A stretch of DNA of 64,000 nucleotides, from contig JANWVO010000015.1 of NCBI GenBank assembly GCA_025056865.1, positions 1-64,000 on the forward strand, in the 5' to 3' direction. Origin of the DNA: Bryobacteraceae bacterium (GTDB lineage: Bacteria > Acidobacteriota > Terriglobia > Bryobacterales > Bryobacteraceae). The notes below the pieces were generated by a model. It was not told the origin of the DNA. It made no database searches and saw only the letters and a program-made list of their open reading frames with translations. Below, piece after piece: positions 43,710 to 51,307 of the stretch (the stretch's first letter is position 1; the number at the start of each line of letters is the position of its first letter). The translations under genes and the position numbers were made by a program.

Positions 43710-45044
43710 TCATTGCTTGATGATGGTCCCGTCCCGCCGCCGCACTTCGCCCCAGCCGCCATTCAGCCGCTCCCGCTCGCCCTTCTCGCCATAGCCGTAC
43801 GGATATTTCTTCGCCGCCGCCTCGTTCACTTCAATGCCCCATCCGGGCGCTTCATTGGCGTAGAAATACCCGTTCTTCAGCACCGGGCAGCCCTGGAAGA
43901 CTTCGCGCACGGCATCCGGGAAGAAGACGCTCTCCTGAATGCCGAAGTTGTAGCAGGCCAGGTCCAGCGTGATGTTGGCCATGTGCCCGACAGGCGAAAC
44001 ATCGCCCGGCCCATGCCATGCCGTCTTCACGCCCATCAGCTCCGCCATCGCCGCAATCTTGCGGCACGGCGTCAGCCCGCCTGCCTGCGACACATGGATG
44101 CGGATGTAGTCGATCAGGCGGTCGCGGATCAGCGGCGTCCACTCATGCGGGCTGTTGAACAGCTCCCCCATCGCGATCGGCGTCGAGCACTGCTGCCGGA
44201 TGATGCGGAACCATTCGATGTCTTCGGGCGAGAGCGGGTCCTCTAGGAAGAACAGCCGGAACCGTTCGCACTCCTTGCAGAAGCGCACTGCCTGGATCGG
44301 CGAGATCCGCTCGTGCACATCGTGCAGCAGTTCCACCTCGTCGCCCAGCTCCCTGCGCGCCGTCTCCAGCAGCTTCAGCGCGCGCCTCAGGTAATCCTCC
44401 GGCTCGAAGACCGGCGCATCGTGCAACTTCTCCACCTGCGCCGCGCCGCCGCCCGCTCCGTAGCCCGCCTGCCCCGGCACCCCCACCTGCACGCGGATGT
44501 GCCGGAAGCCCTGCGCCATCAGCCTCCGGGCGCTGTCGATCACTTCGGGAATCTCGCGCCCGCTGGCGTGCGCGTAGCAGTCGGCCGCTTCGCGGCACTT
44601 GCCGCCCAGAAGCTGGTAGACGGCCATTCCCGCCATGCGGCCCTTGATGTCCCACAGCGCCTGGTCCACGCCGCTGATGGCGTTGTTCAGCACCGGCCCG
44701 TTGCGCCAGTAGGACGAGTTGTACATCGCCTGCCAGAGATCGTCGATGCGGTCCACCGGCTTGCCGGTGACGAACGGCCGCAGGTATTTCTCCACCGCAG
44801 CGACGACGAGATCGGCGCGCTGCGTGAAGGTGGCGCAGCCGTAGCCGTACAGCCCGTCCTGATCGGTCAGGATCTTCACCACCGTCAGCCGCAGCCCCTG
44901 CGGCGCGGTAGCGATCACCTGCACGTCGCGGATCCGCGGAGCCGGCATGCCGCGCATGGCCCGCGCGGCGGCTTCCTGCGCCTTCGCCTCGCGCGCGGCG
45001 AACGGAGCCGCTGCCAGCGCCCCCACGAGATGCCTGCGCTGCAC
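43710..45044 (-). CDS. Exported mannonate-dehydratase-like enolase-superfamily protein
   Basis: A 444-residue protein with a GTG start preceded by GGAGGT and a leader MQRRHLVGALAAAPFAAREAKAQ. It follows the D-mannonate dehydratase (ManD) pattern: GCATFTQRADLVVAAVEKYLRPF, YWRNGPVLNNAISGVDQALWDIKGRMAG, YQLLGGKCR, LLHDVHERISPIQA (Asp ligand), FFLEDPLSPED (Glu), AMGELFNSPHEW (Glu) and KTAWHGPGDVSPVGH (catalytic His). Members dehydrate mannonate or gluconate to 2-keto-3-deoxy-gluconate. The leader and the position 4 bp after ccmD in the cytochrome c operon are unexpected. Confidence 0.78.
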   Translation of the reverse strand: MQRRHLVGALAAAPFAAREAKAQEAAARAMRGMPAPRIRDVQVIATAPQGLRLTVVKILTDQDGLYGYGCATFTQRADLVVAAVEKYLRPFVTGKPVDRIDDLWQAMYNSSYWRNGPVLNNAISGVDQALWDIKGRMAGMAVYQLLGGKCREAADCYAHASGREIPEVIDSARRLMAQGFRHIRVQVGVPGQAGYGAGGGAAQVEKLHDAPVFEPEDYLRRALKLLETARRELGDEVELLHDVHERISPIQAVRFCKECERFRLFFLEDPLSPEDIEWFRIIRQQCSTPIAMGELFNSPHEWTPLIRDRLIDYIRIHVSQAGGLTPCRKIAAMAELMGVKTAWHGPGDVSPVGHMANITLDLACYNFGIQESVFFPDAVREVFQGCPVLKNGYFYANEAPGWGIEVNEAAAKKYPYGYGEKGERERLNGGWGEVRRRDGTIIKQ

Positions 45045-45048
45045 GGCG

Positions 45049-45213
45049 TCACCTCCCTCCGCGGTCTTCGAGTATCCGCTTCAGGCTTTCGATCTCCCGC
45101 TGGATCTTCCTCTCCCGGCTGACCAGCGTGAGCACGTACGCCGCCAGAATGGCCCAGACGGCGATCAGCCCGTAGGCCAGAAACTGGAAATTCCTTGCCG
45201 CAGCGTCTCCCAT
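45049..45213 (-). CDS. ccmD: CcmD-like small membrane protein
   Basis: A 54-residue protein from the ATG at 45213. One membrane helix (FLAYGLIAVWAILAAYVLTLVS) is followed by a basic, coiled tail (RERKIQREIESLKRILEDRGGR), the CcmD pattern. CcmD helps release the CcmE-heme adduct from the CcmABC complex. It lies between ccmC and the ManD-like gene. Identification rests on size, topology and position. Confidence 0.78.
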   Translation of the reverse strand: MGDAAARNFQFLAYGLIAVWAILAAYVLTLVSRERKIQREIESLKRILEDRGGR

Positions 45214-45226
45214 GGCTTCCTCCCGC

Positions 45227-45904
45227 TCAGATCGAATGCGCCTCCCGCCGGAGCGCATCCAGCTCGCGCCGGCGGTTCTCCTGTCCAATCCTGATCGCGA
45301 TCAGCACCGCCGCCAGCATCAGCAGCGGAACCCAGTTCAGATACAGCATCGCCCGGTAGGCCGCGTCCATCTTCCCCTCGCCGTAGAGCACCGGCTGCGG
45401 GTGCTGCGTGCGGAACCACTTGATGGAGAAGAACACGAACGGCACCACCGCGAAGCTGAGAATGGAAAGCACGGCCGACAGCCGCGCCCGCTGCGCCGGC
45501 TCCTCCACCGCCCTCCGCAGCACCAGGTAGCCGGCGTAGAGCAGCCAGCAGACCAGCATCGACGTCAGCCGCCAGTCCCACGTCCACCAGATGCCCCAGA
45601 TGATCCGCGCCCAGATCATCCCGCTGACGAGGTTCGCCGCGCCGAACGCCAGGCCCGCCTCGGTCGCGGAAACCGCCAGCGAATCCCACTGCATTTTCCC
45701 GGATTTCAGGTAGGAAATCGAGGCCACCAGCGCGACGAAAAAGCACAGAAAGCAGGTAAACGCGGCCGGAACATGGAAGAAAATGATCCGGAAAATCGCC
45801 CCCTGGAAGGCCTCGTCCGGCAGCCCGGTGAGCATTACCCAGATGTTGCGCGCCAGCAGCAGCGCCGCCAGCGCGCCCAAGGCATAAAGGATCTTTTCTC
45901 TCAT
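45227..45904 (-). CDS. ccmC: Heme-handling protein CcmC
   Basis: About 225 residues from the ATG at 45904; a TTG at 45916 would overlap ccmB. Six membrane helices are predicted. WGIWWTWDWRLTSMLVCWLLYAGYL (about residues 100-125) is the tryptophan-rich WWD heme-binding motif, flanked by candidate axial His residues in the preceding and following loops. CcmC loads heme onto CcmE at the periplasmic face. It stands immediately after ccmB (4-bp gap) and before ccmD. Confidence 0.9.
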   Translation of the reverse strand: MREKILYALGALAALLLARNIWVMLTGLPDEAFQGAIFRIIFFHVPAAFTCFLCFFVALVASISYLKSGKMQWDSLAVSATEAGLAFGAANLVSGMIWARIIWGIWWTWDWRLTSMLVCWLLYAGYLVLRRAVEEPAQRARLSAVLSILSFAVVPFVFFSIKWFRTQHPQPVLYGEGKMDAAYRAMLYLNWVPLLMLAAVLIAIRIGQENRRRELDALRREAHSI

Positions 45905-45908
45905 CCGT

Positions 45909-46589
45909 TCACCCAATGAGCACCGTTTCCACCAGCGCCACCGAAAGCGCAGTGAAGATGATATCGAACCCTACGAGCATCCGCACCCAGGCGAGCTGAT
46001 CGCCCGATGGCGCCTGCCCGGCCATCAGCGCCGTCGTCAACTGCATCGCCGCCATCAGGCACGGGATCAGCATCGGGTAGACGAGCATCGGCAGCATCAG
46101 CTCCCGCAGCCGCAGGTTCACCGTCAGCGCGGAAAACATCGTCCCGATGATGGTGATGCCCCAGGTGGCCAGCAGGATCACGATCGCCAGCCACGCCGGC
46201 TGCCGCGTCCAGTCCGCGTTGTAAAAGACGCCGAACACCGGCAGGCACACCGCCTCGATGCCCAGCAGCAGGATGTAATTCGCCAGCGCCTTGCCCAGAA
46301 ACAGCGCCGCCGCGGGCACCGGCGACACCACCAGCACATCCAGGCAGTCGTTTTCCAGCTCCCGCGCAAAGCTCCGGTTCAGCAGCAGCGCGCCCGCGAA
46401 GGCGAACACCAGCCACAGCAGCCCGCCGCTGATTTCCCGCGTCATCTCCGCCGTCGGGTCGAAGGCGAAGCTGAACAGCAGCAGGATCACCAGCGCGAAG
46501 GACAGCGACGCGTTCAATGCCTCTTTCGTGCGGAACTCGCTGCGGAGGTCCTTCTGCGCGACGGTCCATGCCTGCCGCAGGAACAGCAT
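45909..46589 (-). CDS. ccmB: Heme exporter membrane subunit CcmB
   Basis: A 226-residue membrane protein. FLRQAWTVAQKDLRSEFRTKEALNASLSFALVILLLFSFAFDP opens with the CcmB N-terminal pattern, SFARELENDCLDVLVVSPVPAAALFLGKALANYILLL is the coupling-helix region, and six helices follow. It is the permease partner of CcmA in the ABC complex that releases holo-CcmE. Its ATG shares one base with the ccmA stop (TGATG). Confidence 0.91.
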   Translation of the reverse strand: MLFLRQAWTVAQKDLRSEFRTKEALNASLSFALVILLLFSFAFDPTAEMTREISGGLLWLVFAFAGALLLNRSFARELENDCLDVLVVSPVPAAALFLGKALANYILLLGIEAVCLPVFGVFYNADWTRQPAWLAIVILLATWGITIIGTMFSALTVNLRLRELMLPMLVYPMLIPCLMAAMQLTTALMAGQAPSGDQLAWVRMLVGFDIIFTALSVALVETVLIG

Positions 46590-47287
46590 CACGCCTCCCC
46601 GTAGGTCCGGTACAGCCAGCCCGGATCTTCCAGCATTTCCGCCGTGCGCTCGCCCGCGTGCGCCAGCCTGCCCTTCACGATCAGCGCCACGTGGGTGGCC
46701 AGCTCGAGCGCCTCCCGCAACTGATGCGTCGACATCACCACCGTCGCCCCGCCGGCCAGCGATTCCTTCAGCAGCCCCTGCAACAGGGCGATCGCGCGGT
46801 CGTCCAGCGCCGTGAACGGCTCGTCCAGCAGGAGCAGGGAAGGGCGGTGCAGGAACGCCCGCGCCACCGCCAGCCGCTGCCGCATGCCGCGGGAAAACTC
46901 GCGCACCAGCCCGTCGCGCACCCGCTCCAGCCCCGTCCTTTCCAGCCACTCCATCGCCGCCCGGCGCGGATCCTTGACGCCATAAAGCGCCGCGAACAGG
47001 CGCAGGTTCTCGTAGGCGGACAGTTCGTCGTAGATGCCGATGCCATGCCCGATCAGCCCCGTCTGCCGGCGCACCTCCGCATCCAGGCAGTCCCTGCCGA
47101 AAACGCGCACGCTGCCCCGCGTGGGCCGCGACAGTCCCGCCAGGATCCTCAGCAGCGTCGTCTTGCCCGCGCCGTTGCGCCCCAGCAGCGCCACGCAGGC
47201 GCCCTGCCTCGCCTCGAAGGAAATGCCCCGCAGCGCCGGAAAATCGCCGTAATATTTCCAGACATTTTCGACGGAAAGGGCGGTCAT
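46589..47287 (-). CDS. ccmA: Heme exporter ATPase CcmA
   Basis: A 232-residue ABC ATPase from MTALSVENVWKYYGDFPALRG. LLGRNGAGKTTLLRILAGL is the Walker A region, FSRGMRQRLAVARAF the signature, LLLLDEPFTALD the Walker B and VVMSTHQLREAL the switch His. It powers the CcmABCD complex. The start overlaps the stop of the upstream exported-protein gene by 4 bp (ATGA). It could be any small ABC ATPase on sequence alone; the ccmBCD neighbours make it CcmA. Confidence 0.9.
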   Translation of the reverse strand: MTALSVENVWKYYGDFPALRGISFEARQGACVALLGRNGAGKTTLLRILAGLSRPTRGSVRVFGRDCLDAEVRRQTGLIGHGIGIYDELSAYENLRLFAALYGVKDPRRAAMEWLERTGLERVRDGLVREFSRGMRQRLAVARAFLHRPSLLLLDEPFTALDDRAIALLQGLLKESLAGGATVVMSTHQLREALELATHVALIVKGRLAHAGERTAEMLEDPGWLYRTYGEA

Positions 47288-48261
47288 CGGGCGGACTTGT
47301 CCCCGGCGGAGGCCGACTTCAGCCACTGCGCCCAGAAGCTCAGCGCAAGAAATGCGGCCGCCAGCGCCAGCGCCGCCTTCCACCAGCGCTCATAACCCGG
47401 CGGCAGGATCCTCTCGATGCGCGGCCCGTCCTCCTCCTGCTCGGTGGCCGGAGCCGACTGGAGCGCGCCCGTGCCGGCAAGCCGCAGCTCGTATTCCGGC
47501 GTCGTGACGTCGTAAATCATCGCGCGCGTTCCCGGCTCCCGCCCCAGCTCCTTCAGCGAGGCGCTTTCCACCCGGATGCCCTCCGGCACCACCAGCCGTA
47601 CCGGCCCGGGCGGATGCAGAATGCGCCCCCGGATCACCATCGGGTCCTTCGCCGGCAGCTTGTAGCTGATGTCGAACCGCGTCTCGCCTCCGGGCTTCAC
47701 CGGAAAGTCCAGCGCGTATTCGCCCGCGCGCACGCGCCGCGGCTCCCGCTCCACTGGCACGCTCGCCGGCGACGTCGCCCGCACGCGCACGTTCCCGCCC
47801 GCCTCTGGCGGTGCCGTGAACCGCAGCGTGCCGCGCTCGGGGTCGCTCCACGTCAGCGTGGAAGAGTTCTCGAACAGGATGGTTTCGTTCACCACCCATT
47901 CCTTGCCGTCTCCTTCCACGAGCATCATGTGCTGTGTGACGCGCACCTCGGGCACCTTGGCCGAAGACTCGAAAACGTCCACTTCCAGCGGCCCGGTGCC
48001 CTGCACGGCGCGCGAGTACAGCACGCCCTTGTAGATCGCCTGCACCAGCATTGGCCCGGAGCTGCCGCCCCGGATGGTGAAGCGGCCTTCGGCGTCCGTG
48101 CGCGCGCTGCCGGCCGGGGCCATGCCTCCCTGGCCCATCGACGTCAGCGACACCACGACGCCCGCCTGCGGCTTGCCCGTCGTCCGGTTCACCACCACGC
48201 CGCTGACGTCCGCCCACGCGGGCAGCAGCGCAAACCATGCCAGAACCCACCAGCGGCTCAT
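47284..48261 (-). CDS. Exported membrane-anchored protein in ccm operon
   Basis: A 325-residue protein. MSRWWVLAWFALLPAWA is a signal peptide. Residues 18-90 are a carboxypeptidase-regulatory-like beta domain (DVSGVVVNRTTGKPQAGVVVSL, GSARTDAEGRFTIRGG). A second beta-rich region follows, then a disordered ATEQEEDGP stretch and a C-terminal helix (WWKAALALAAAFLALSFWAQWL). The bulk should face the periplasm. I do not know the function. Overlaps with both neighbours (4 bp each) place it firmly in the cytochrome c maturation operon, so it may be an auxiliary factor. Confidence 0.68.
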   Translation of the reverse strand: MSRWWVLAWFALLPAWADVSGVVVNRTTGKPQAGVVVSLTSMGQGGMAPAGSARTDAEGRFTIRGGSSGPMLVQAIYKGVLYSRAVQGTGPLEVDVFESSAKVPEVRVTQHMMLVEGDGKEWVVNETILFENSSTLTWSDPERGTLRFTAPPEAGGNVRVRATSPASVPVEREPRRVRAGEYALDFPVKPGGETRFDISYKLPAKDPMVIRGRILHPPGPVRLVVPEGIRVESASLKELGREPGTRAMIYDVTTPEYELRLAGTGALQSAPATEQEEDGPRIERILPPGYERWWKAALALAAAFLALSFWAQWLKSASAGDKSAR

Positions 48262-48683
48262 GATGCGCCTCCCGCCATCGGCCTGCCGCATTCGCCGCAG
48301 AACTTCAGCGGCCGGTCGAACTTCGCCCCGCAGTGCGGGCACGCTGTCCCGGCCCCGGCCTCCGATGCGGGCTTCTGCGCCGGCACGGCGCGGACCGCCT
48401 TGCCGCTCGCGCCCGCCTGCGCCAGCACGCGCTCCAGCTCGGCCTGCACCCGCTCCAGCTCGGCCTGCAACGTGGCCTTCGCCTTTGCGTAGTCCTCGTC
48501 GGAGAGCTTGCCCGTACTGTATTCGAAGTTCAGGTCCCGAAGATTGTCGTAGAGGATGGCCTTGCGCTCTTCCAGATGCGCGCCCGGCGGCGGAGGCTCT
48601 TCCGGCGGCAGGTCCTGCGGCCTGACGAGGAAAACGAACGCAAGAACTCCTGCCGTCAGCGCCACTGCGATCGCAAATATCAT
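48258..48683 (-). CDS. CcmI-like N-terminal protein with zinc ribbon
   Basis: A 141-residue protein with an N-terminal helix (MIFAIAVALTAGVLAFVFLV), a coiled segment LEERKAILYDNLRDLNFEYSTGKLSDEDYAKAKATLQ that resembles the N-terminal region of CcmI, and a C-terminal zinc ribbon CPHCGAKF-x6-CGECGRPM. The ribbon should be cytoplasmic if the helix is a simple anchor with N-out topology. CcmI is an apocytochrome chaperone in classical Ccm systems; whether this protein has that role is unknown. It sits between ccmF and the exported protein gene. Confidence 0.65.
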   Translation of the reverse strand: MIFAIAVALTAGVLAFVFLVRPQDLPPEEPPPPGAHLEERKAILYDNLRDLNFEYSTGKLSDEDYAKAKATLQAELERVQAELERVLAQAGASGKAVRAVPAQKPASEAGAGTACPHCGAKFDRPLKFCGECGRPMAGGAS

Positions 48684-48776
48684 GATGGCTCAAACCGTCT
48701 TTCCAGCCGGCGTGCGCAGCACGGCCCCTGCCCGCGCCGCCGCCGCACGGCGAATCAAGCCGCTTCTCCCGCGCCA

Positions 48777-50792
48777 TTATGGCACGGGCTCGGGCTCGCG
48801 TTCATACACGCCCACCACCTGCGTCTTCGCGTAGGCGTACTTCACCTTGCTCGGGATCAGGCACACGATCGTGCCGAACAGCAGCACGTAGAAGCCGATC
48901 CAGATCCAGCTCACCAGCGGAAACACGTAGGCCTGGATCACCGCCGCCTGCGGGTCGCTCTGGCTCATGCTGGCGAAGTTGAGATACAGGTCCTCGTTCA
49001 GCCGCCGGCGGATCGCCACTTCGGAGGTGGGCTGCTGAGAGGCCATGTAGACGCGCCGTTCCGGGCGAAGGTCGCCCAGGTACTGCCCGTTGCGGTAGAC
49101 GCCGATCACCGCCCGCTGCCACGCGTAATTCGGATTCGACCCGTCGGTCACTTCCTTCACGTGCAGCTCGTAGGCGCCGATGCGGAAGTGCGTGCCGATC
49201 TTCACCTCCTCGGTCGTGTCCTTGTTGAACGCCGACCCGGTGTAGCCGATGAACATCAGCACGATCCCCATGTGCACCAGATAGCCGCCGTAGCGGCGCG
49301 TGTTGCGGTGCGTCAGCTCCACCGTGGCGCGGAGGAAATTCATCCGGTTCTTGGCCGCAATCGCCCGCGCGCCCTTGTAGAACTCCATCACCACCGTCAC
49401 CGCCACGAAGGCGCACAGCCCGAAGCTCATCAGCGCATAGAAATGCCGCACGCCGAACGCCAGCAGCACGGCCATCGTCAGCGCCATGCCGAGCACCGGC
49501 CAGCGGAAGGCGCGCTTGAGGCTCTCCCACGAGCTCCGCCGCCACGCGATCAGCGGCCCCACGCCCGTCAGGAACAGCAGCGCCAGCCCGATGGGGATGT
49601 TCACCTTGTTGAAGAAGGGCGGCCCGACCGTGATCTTCTCCCCCATCAGCCACTCCGTCAGCACCGGGAACAGCGTGCCCCACAGCACCGCGAAGCAGCT
49701 CGCCAGCAGCAGCAGGTTGTTGAACAGGAAGCTCGACTCGCGGCTCAGCACGCTTTCCAGCGGAGCCTCGCTCTTCAGGTAGTCCAGCCGCCGCAGGATC
49801 AGGAACGTCGTGATCGAAATCCCGATCGCCAGGAAGCCTACGAACCATGCCCCCAGCGACGACTGCGCGAATGCGTGCACGCTCGACACCACGCCGCTGC
49901 GGGTCAGGAACGTGCCGAAGATGCACAGGAAGAAGGTGGCGGAAACCAGCACCATGTTCCAGACCTTCATCATCCCCTTCTTCTCCTGCATCATCACCGA
50001 GTGCAGGAAAGCCGTCGCCGTGATCCACGGCAGCAGCGAGGCGTTCTCCACCGGGTCCCACGCCCAGTAGCCGCCCCAGCCGAGCACTGCGTAGGCCCAG
50101 CCCTGGCCGAGCATGATGCCAATCGAGAGGAATCCCCACGTGATCAGCGACCACCGCCTCGTCGTCGCGATCCATGCCTCGCCAGGCTGCTTCGTCAGCA
50201 GCGAGGCGAACGCGAACGCAAAGGGAACCACGAATCCGACAAAGCCCAGATACAGCGCCGGCGGATGCAGCGCCATCAGCCAGTACTGAAGAAGCGGATT
50301 CAGCCCGTTGCCATCCGCGACGCTCGTGACGCCCCGCCCGACCGCCAGCATCTGGAACGGCGGCTCCACGAAGACGTTCAGGATGCAGAAGAACGTCTGC
50401 GTGAACATCAGCACCGCCATTACCCACGGCATCAGCGTGCGGTGCTTCGTCCGGTTCGTCCACACGACGATCGCCGAATACAGCGACAGCATCCAGCTCC
50501 ACAAAAGCAGCGAGCCTTCCTGCCCGCCCCACCATGCGGCGAACTTGTACAGCGCGGGCATGGCCCGGTTGGACCGCTCCGCCACGTAGGCGTAACGGAA
50601 ATCGCTGGCCAGCAGCGCCGAAACAAGGATCGCCGACGCGGCTGTCAGCAGGAGGAACACCCCATAGACGGCGCGCCGCGCGCTCTCCACAAGAAACGGT
50701 TTCTTCTTCCATCCGCCGATGACGGACGCAAGGAAGGCATAGGCTGCCAGCGACAGGGCCAGCAGCAGGCTGAATGCGCCAAGGGTTTCCAT
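48777..50792 (-). CDS. ccmF: Cytochrome c heme lyase subunit CcmF
   Basis: A 671-residue polytopic protein with about 15 membrane helices. WGGYWAWDPVENASLLPWITATAFLHSVMMQEKKG (about residues 235-270) is the WWD heme-binding motif with its following conserved His. FGTFLTRSGVVSSVHAFAQSSLG is another strong CcmF block. The long periplasmic domain near the C terminus (about 520-640) is typical. It joins heme from holo-CcmE to apocytochrome. It follows ccmE by 31 bp. Confidence 0.94.
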   Translation of the reverse strand: METLGAFSLLLALSLAAYAFLASVIGGWKKKPFLVESARRAVYGVFLLLTAASAILVSALLASDFRYAYVAERSNRAMPALYKFAAWWGGQEGSLLLWSWMLSLYSAIVVWTNRTKHRTLMPWVMAVLMFTQTFFCILNVFVEPPFQMLAVGRGVTSVADGNGLNPLLQYWLMALHPPALYLGFVGFVVPFAFAFASLLTKQPGEAWIATTRRWSLITWGFLSIGIMLGQGWAYAVLGWGGYWAWDPVENASLLPWITATAFLHSVMMQEKKGMMKVWNMVLVSATFFLCIFGTFLTRSGVVSSVHAFAQSSLGAWFVGFLAIGISITTFLILRRLDYLKSEAPLESVLSRESSFLFNNLLLLASCFAVLWGTLFPVLTEWLMGEKITVGPPFFNKVNIPIGLALLFLTGVGPLIAWRRSSWESLKRAFRWPVLGMALTMAVLLAFGVRHFYALMSFGLCAFVAVTVVMEFYKGARAIAAKNRMNFLRATVELTHRNTRRYGGYLVHMGIVLMFIGYTGSAFNKDTTEEVKIGTHFRIGAYELHVKEVTDGSNPNYAWQRAVIGVYRNGQYLGDLRPERRVYMASQQPTSEVAIRRRLNEDLYLNFASMSQSDPQAAVIQAYVFPLVSWIWIGFYVLLFGTIVCLIPSKVKYAYAKTQVVGVYEREPEPVP

Positions 50793-50823
50793 GGTTTCGC
50801 TCCGCAGTTGGAGTCTGGACTGC

Positions 50824-51270
50824 TTACAGCGAAGAACGCGACGGCGCGGGGTTCAACGGCTGCGGAGCGGCCTTGCCCGGCGCAGCTTCATACTTGGACG
50901 GGCATTTGGCGGCGATCGAGCTCGCATGGAACGTGCCGTCCGGCCCCATCTTGCCGTCTGCCATCGCCTGCGCCTCGTCGCGGAAGGTGTCCGGCAGCGG
51001 ATCCTTGCCCGTGTACACCACGTTCAGTGTCACGCCCCGGTCCTTCTCGCAGATCTGGAAGCGGACCGCGCCGCCCTCGCGGCGAATCGAGCCCGGCACC
51101 ACATCGCCCGTCACCCGCACGCGCTTGCCCGCTTCCGAGGGCGGCATCGATTTCAGCTCTGAGATCGTCCTGTAGTAGGTCTTCGACTCCCGGATGCCGC
51201 TCGCCGCCAGCCATGCCAGCGTCCCAAGGATCGCTGTCACGAGTAATCCGAAACGGATGTAGGTCTTCAT
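50824..51270 (-). CDS. ccmE: CcmE heme chaperone, CxxxY variant
   Basis: A 148-residue CcmE: N-terminal anchor (FGLLVTAILGTLAWLAASG), then an OB-fold with AGKRVRVTGDVVPGSIRREGGAVRFQICEKDRGVTLNVVYTGKDPLPDTFRDEAQAMADGKMGPDGTFHASSIAAKCPSKYEAAP. The usual heme-binding His of the HxxxY motif is replaced by Cys (CPSKY). Such CxxxY-type CcmE proteins are known from Desulfovibrio and archaea, whose Ccm systems lack CcmG and CcmH, as this locus does. It acts as a heme shuttle in the periplasm. Confidence 0.9.
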   Translation of the reverse strand: MKTYIRFGLLVTAILGTLAWLAASGIRESKTYYRTISELKSMPPSEAGKRVRVTGDVVPGSIRREGGAVRFQICEKDRGVTLNVVYTGKDPLPDTFRDEAQAMADGKMGPDGTFHASSIAAKCPSKYEAAPGKAAPQPLNPAPSRSSL

Positions 51271-51287
51271 GTCGGGCCCTCGCCTCC

Positions 51288-51293
51288 AGTATA
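51288..51293 (-). promoter_or_regulatory. -10-like TATACT upstream of ccmE
   Basis: TATACT on the minus strand lies 17 nt before the ccmE ATG, with GGAGG and GAGGG between. It suggests a promoter with a very short leader for the ccm genes, separate from the upstream M23 gene. Confidence 0.35.
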
Positions 51294-51307
51294 TCCCCTC
51301 GGGCCGA

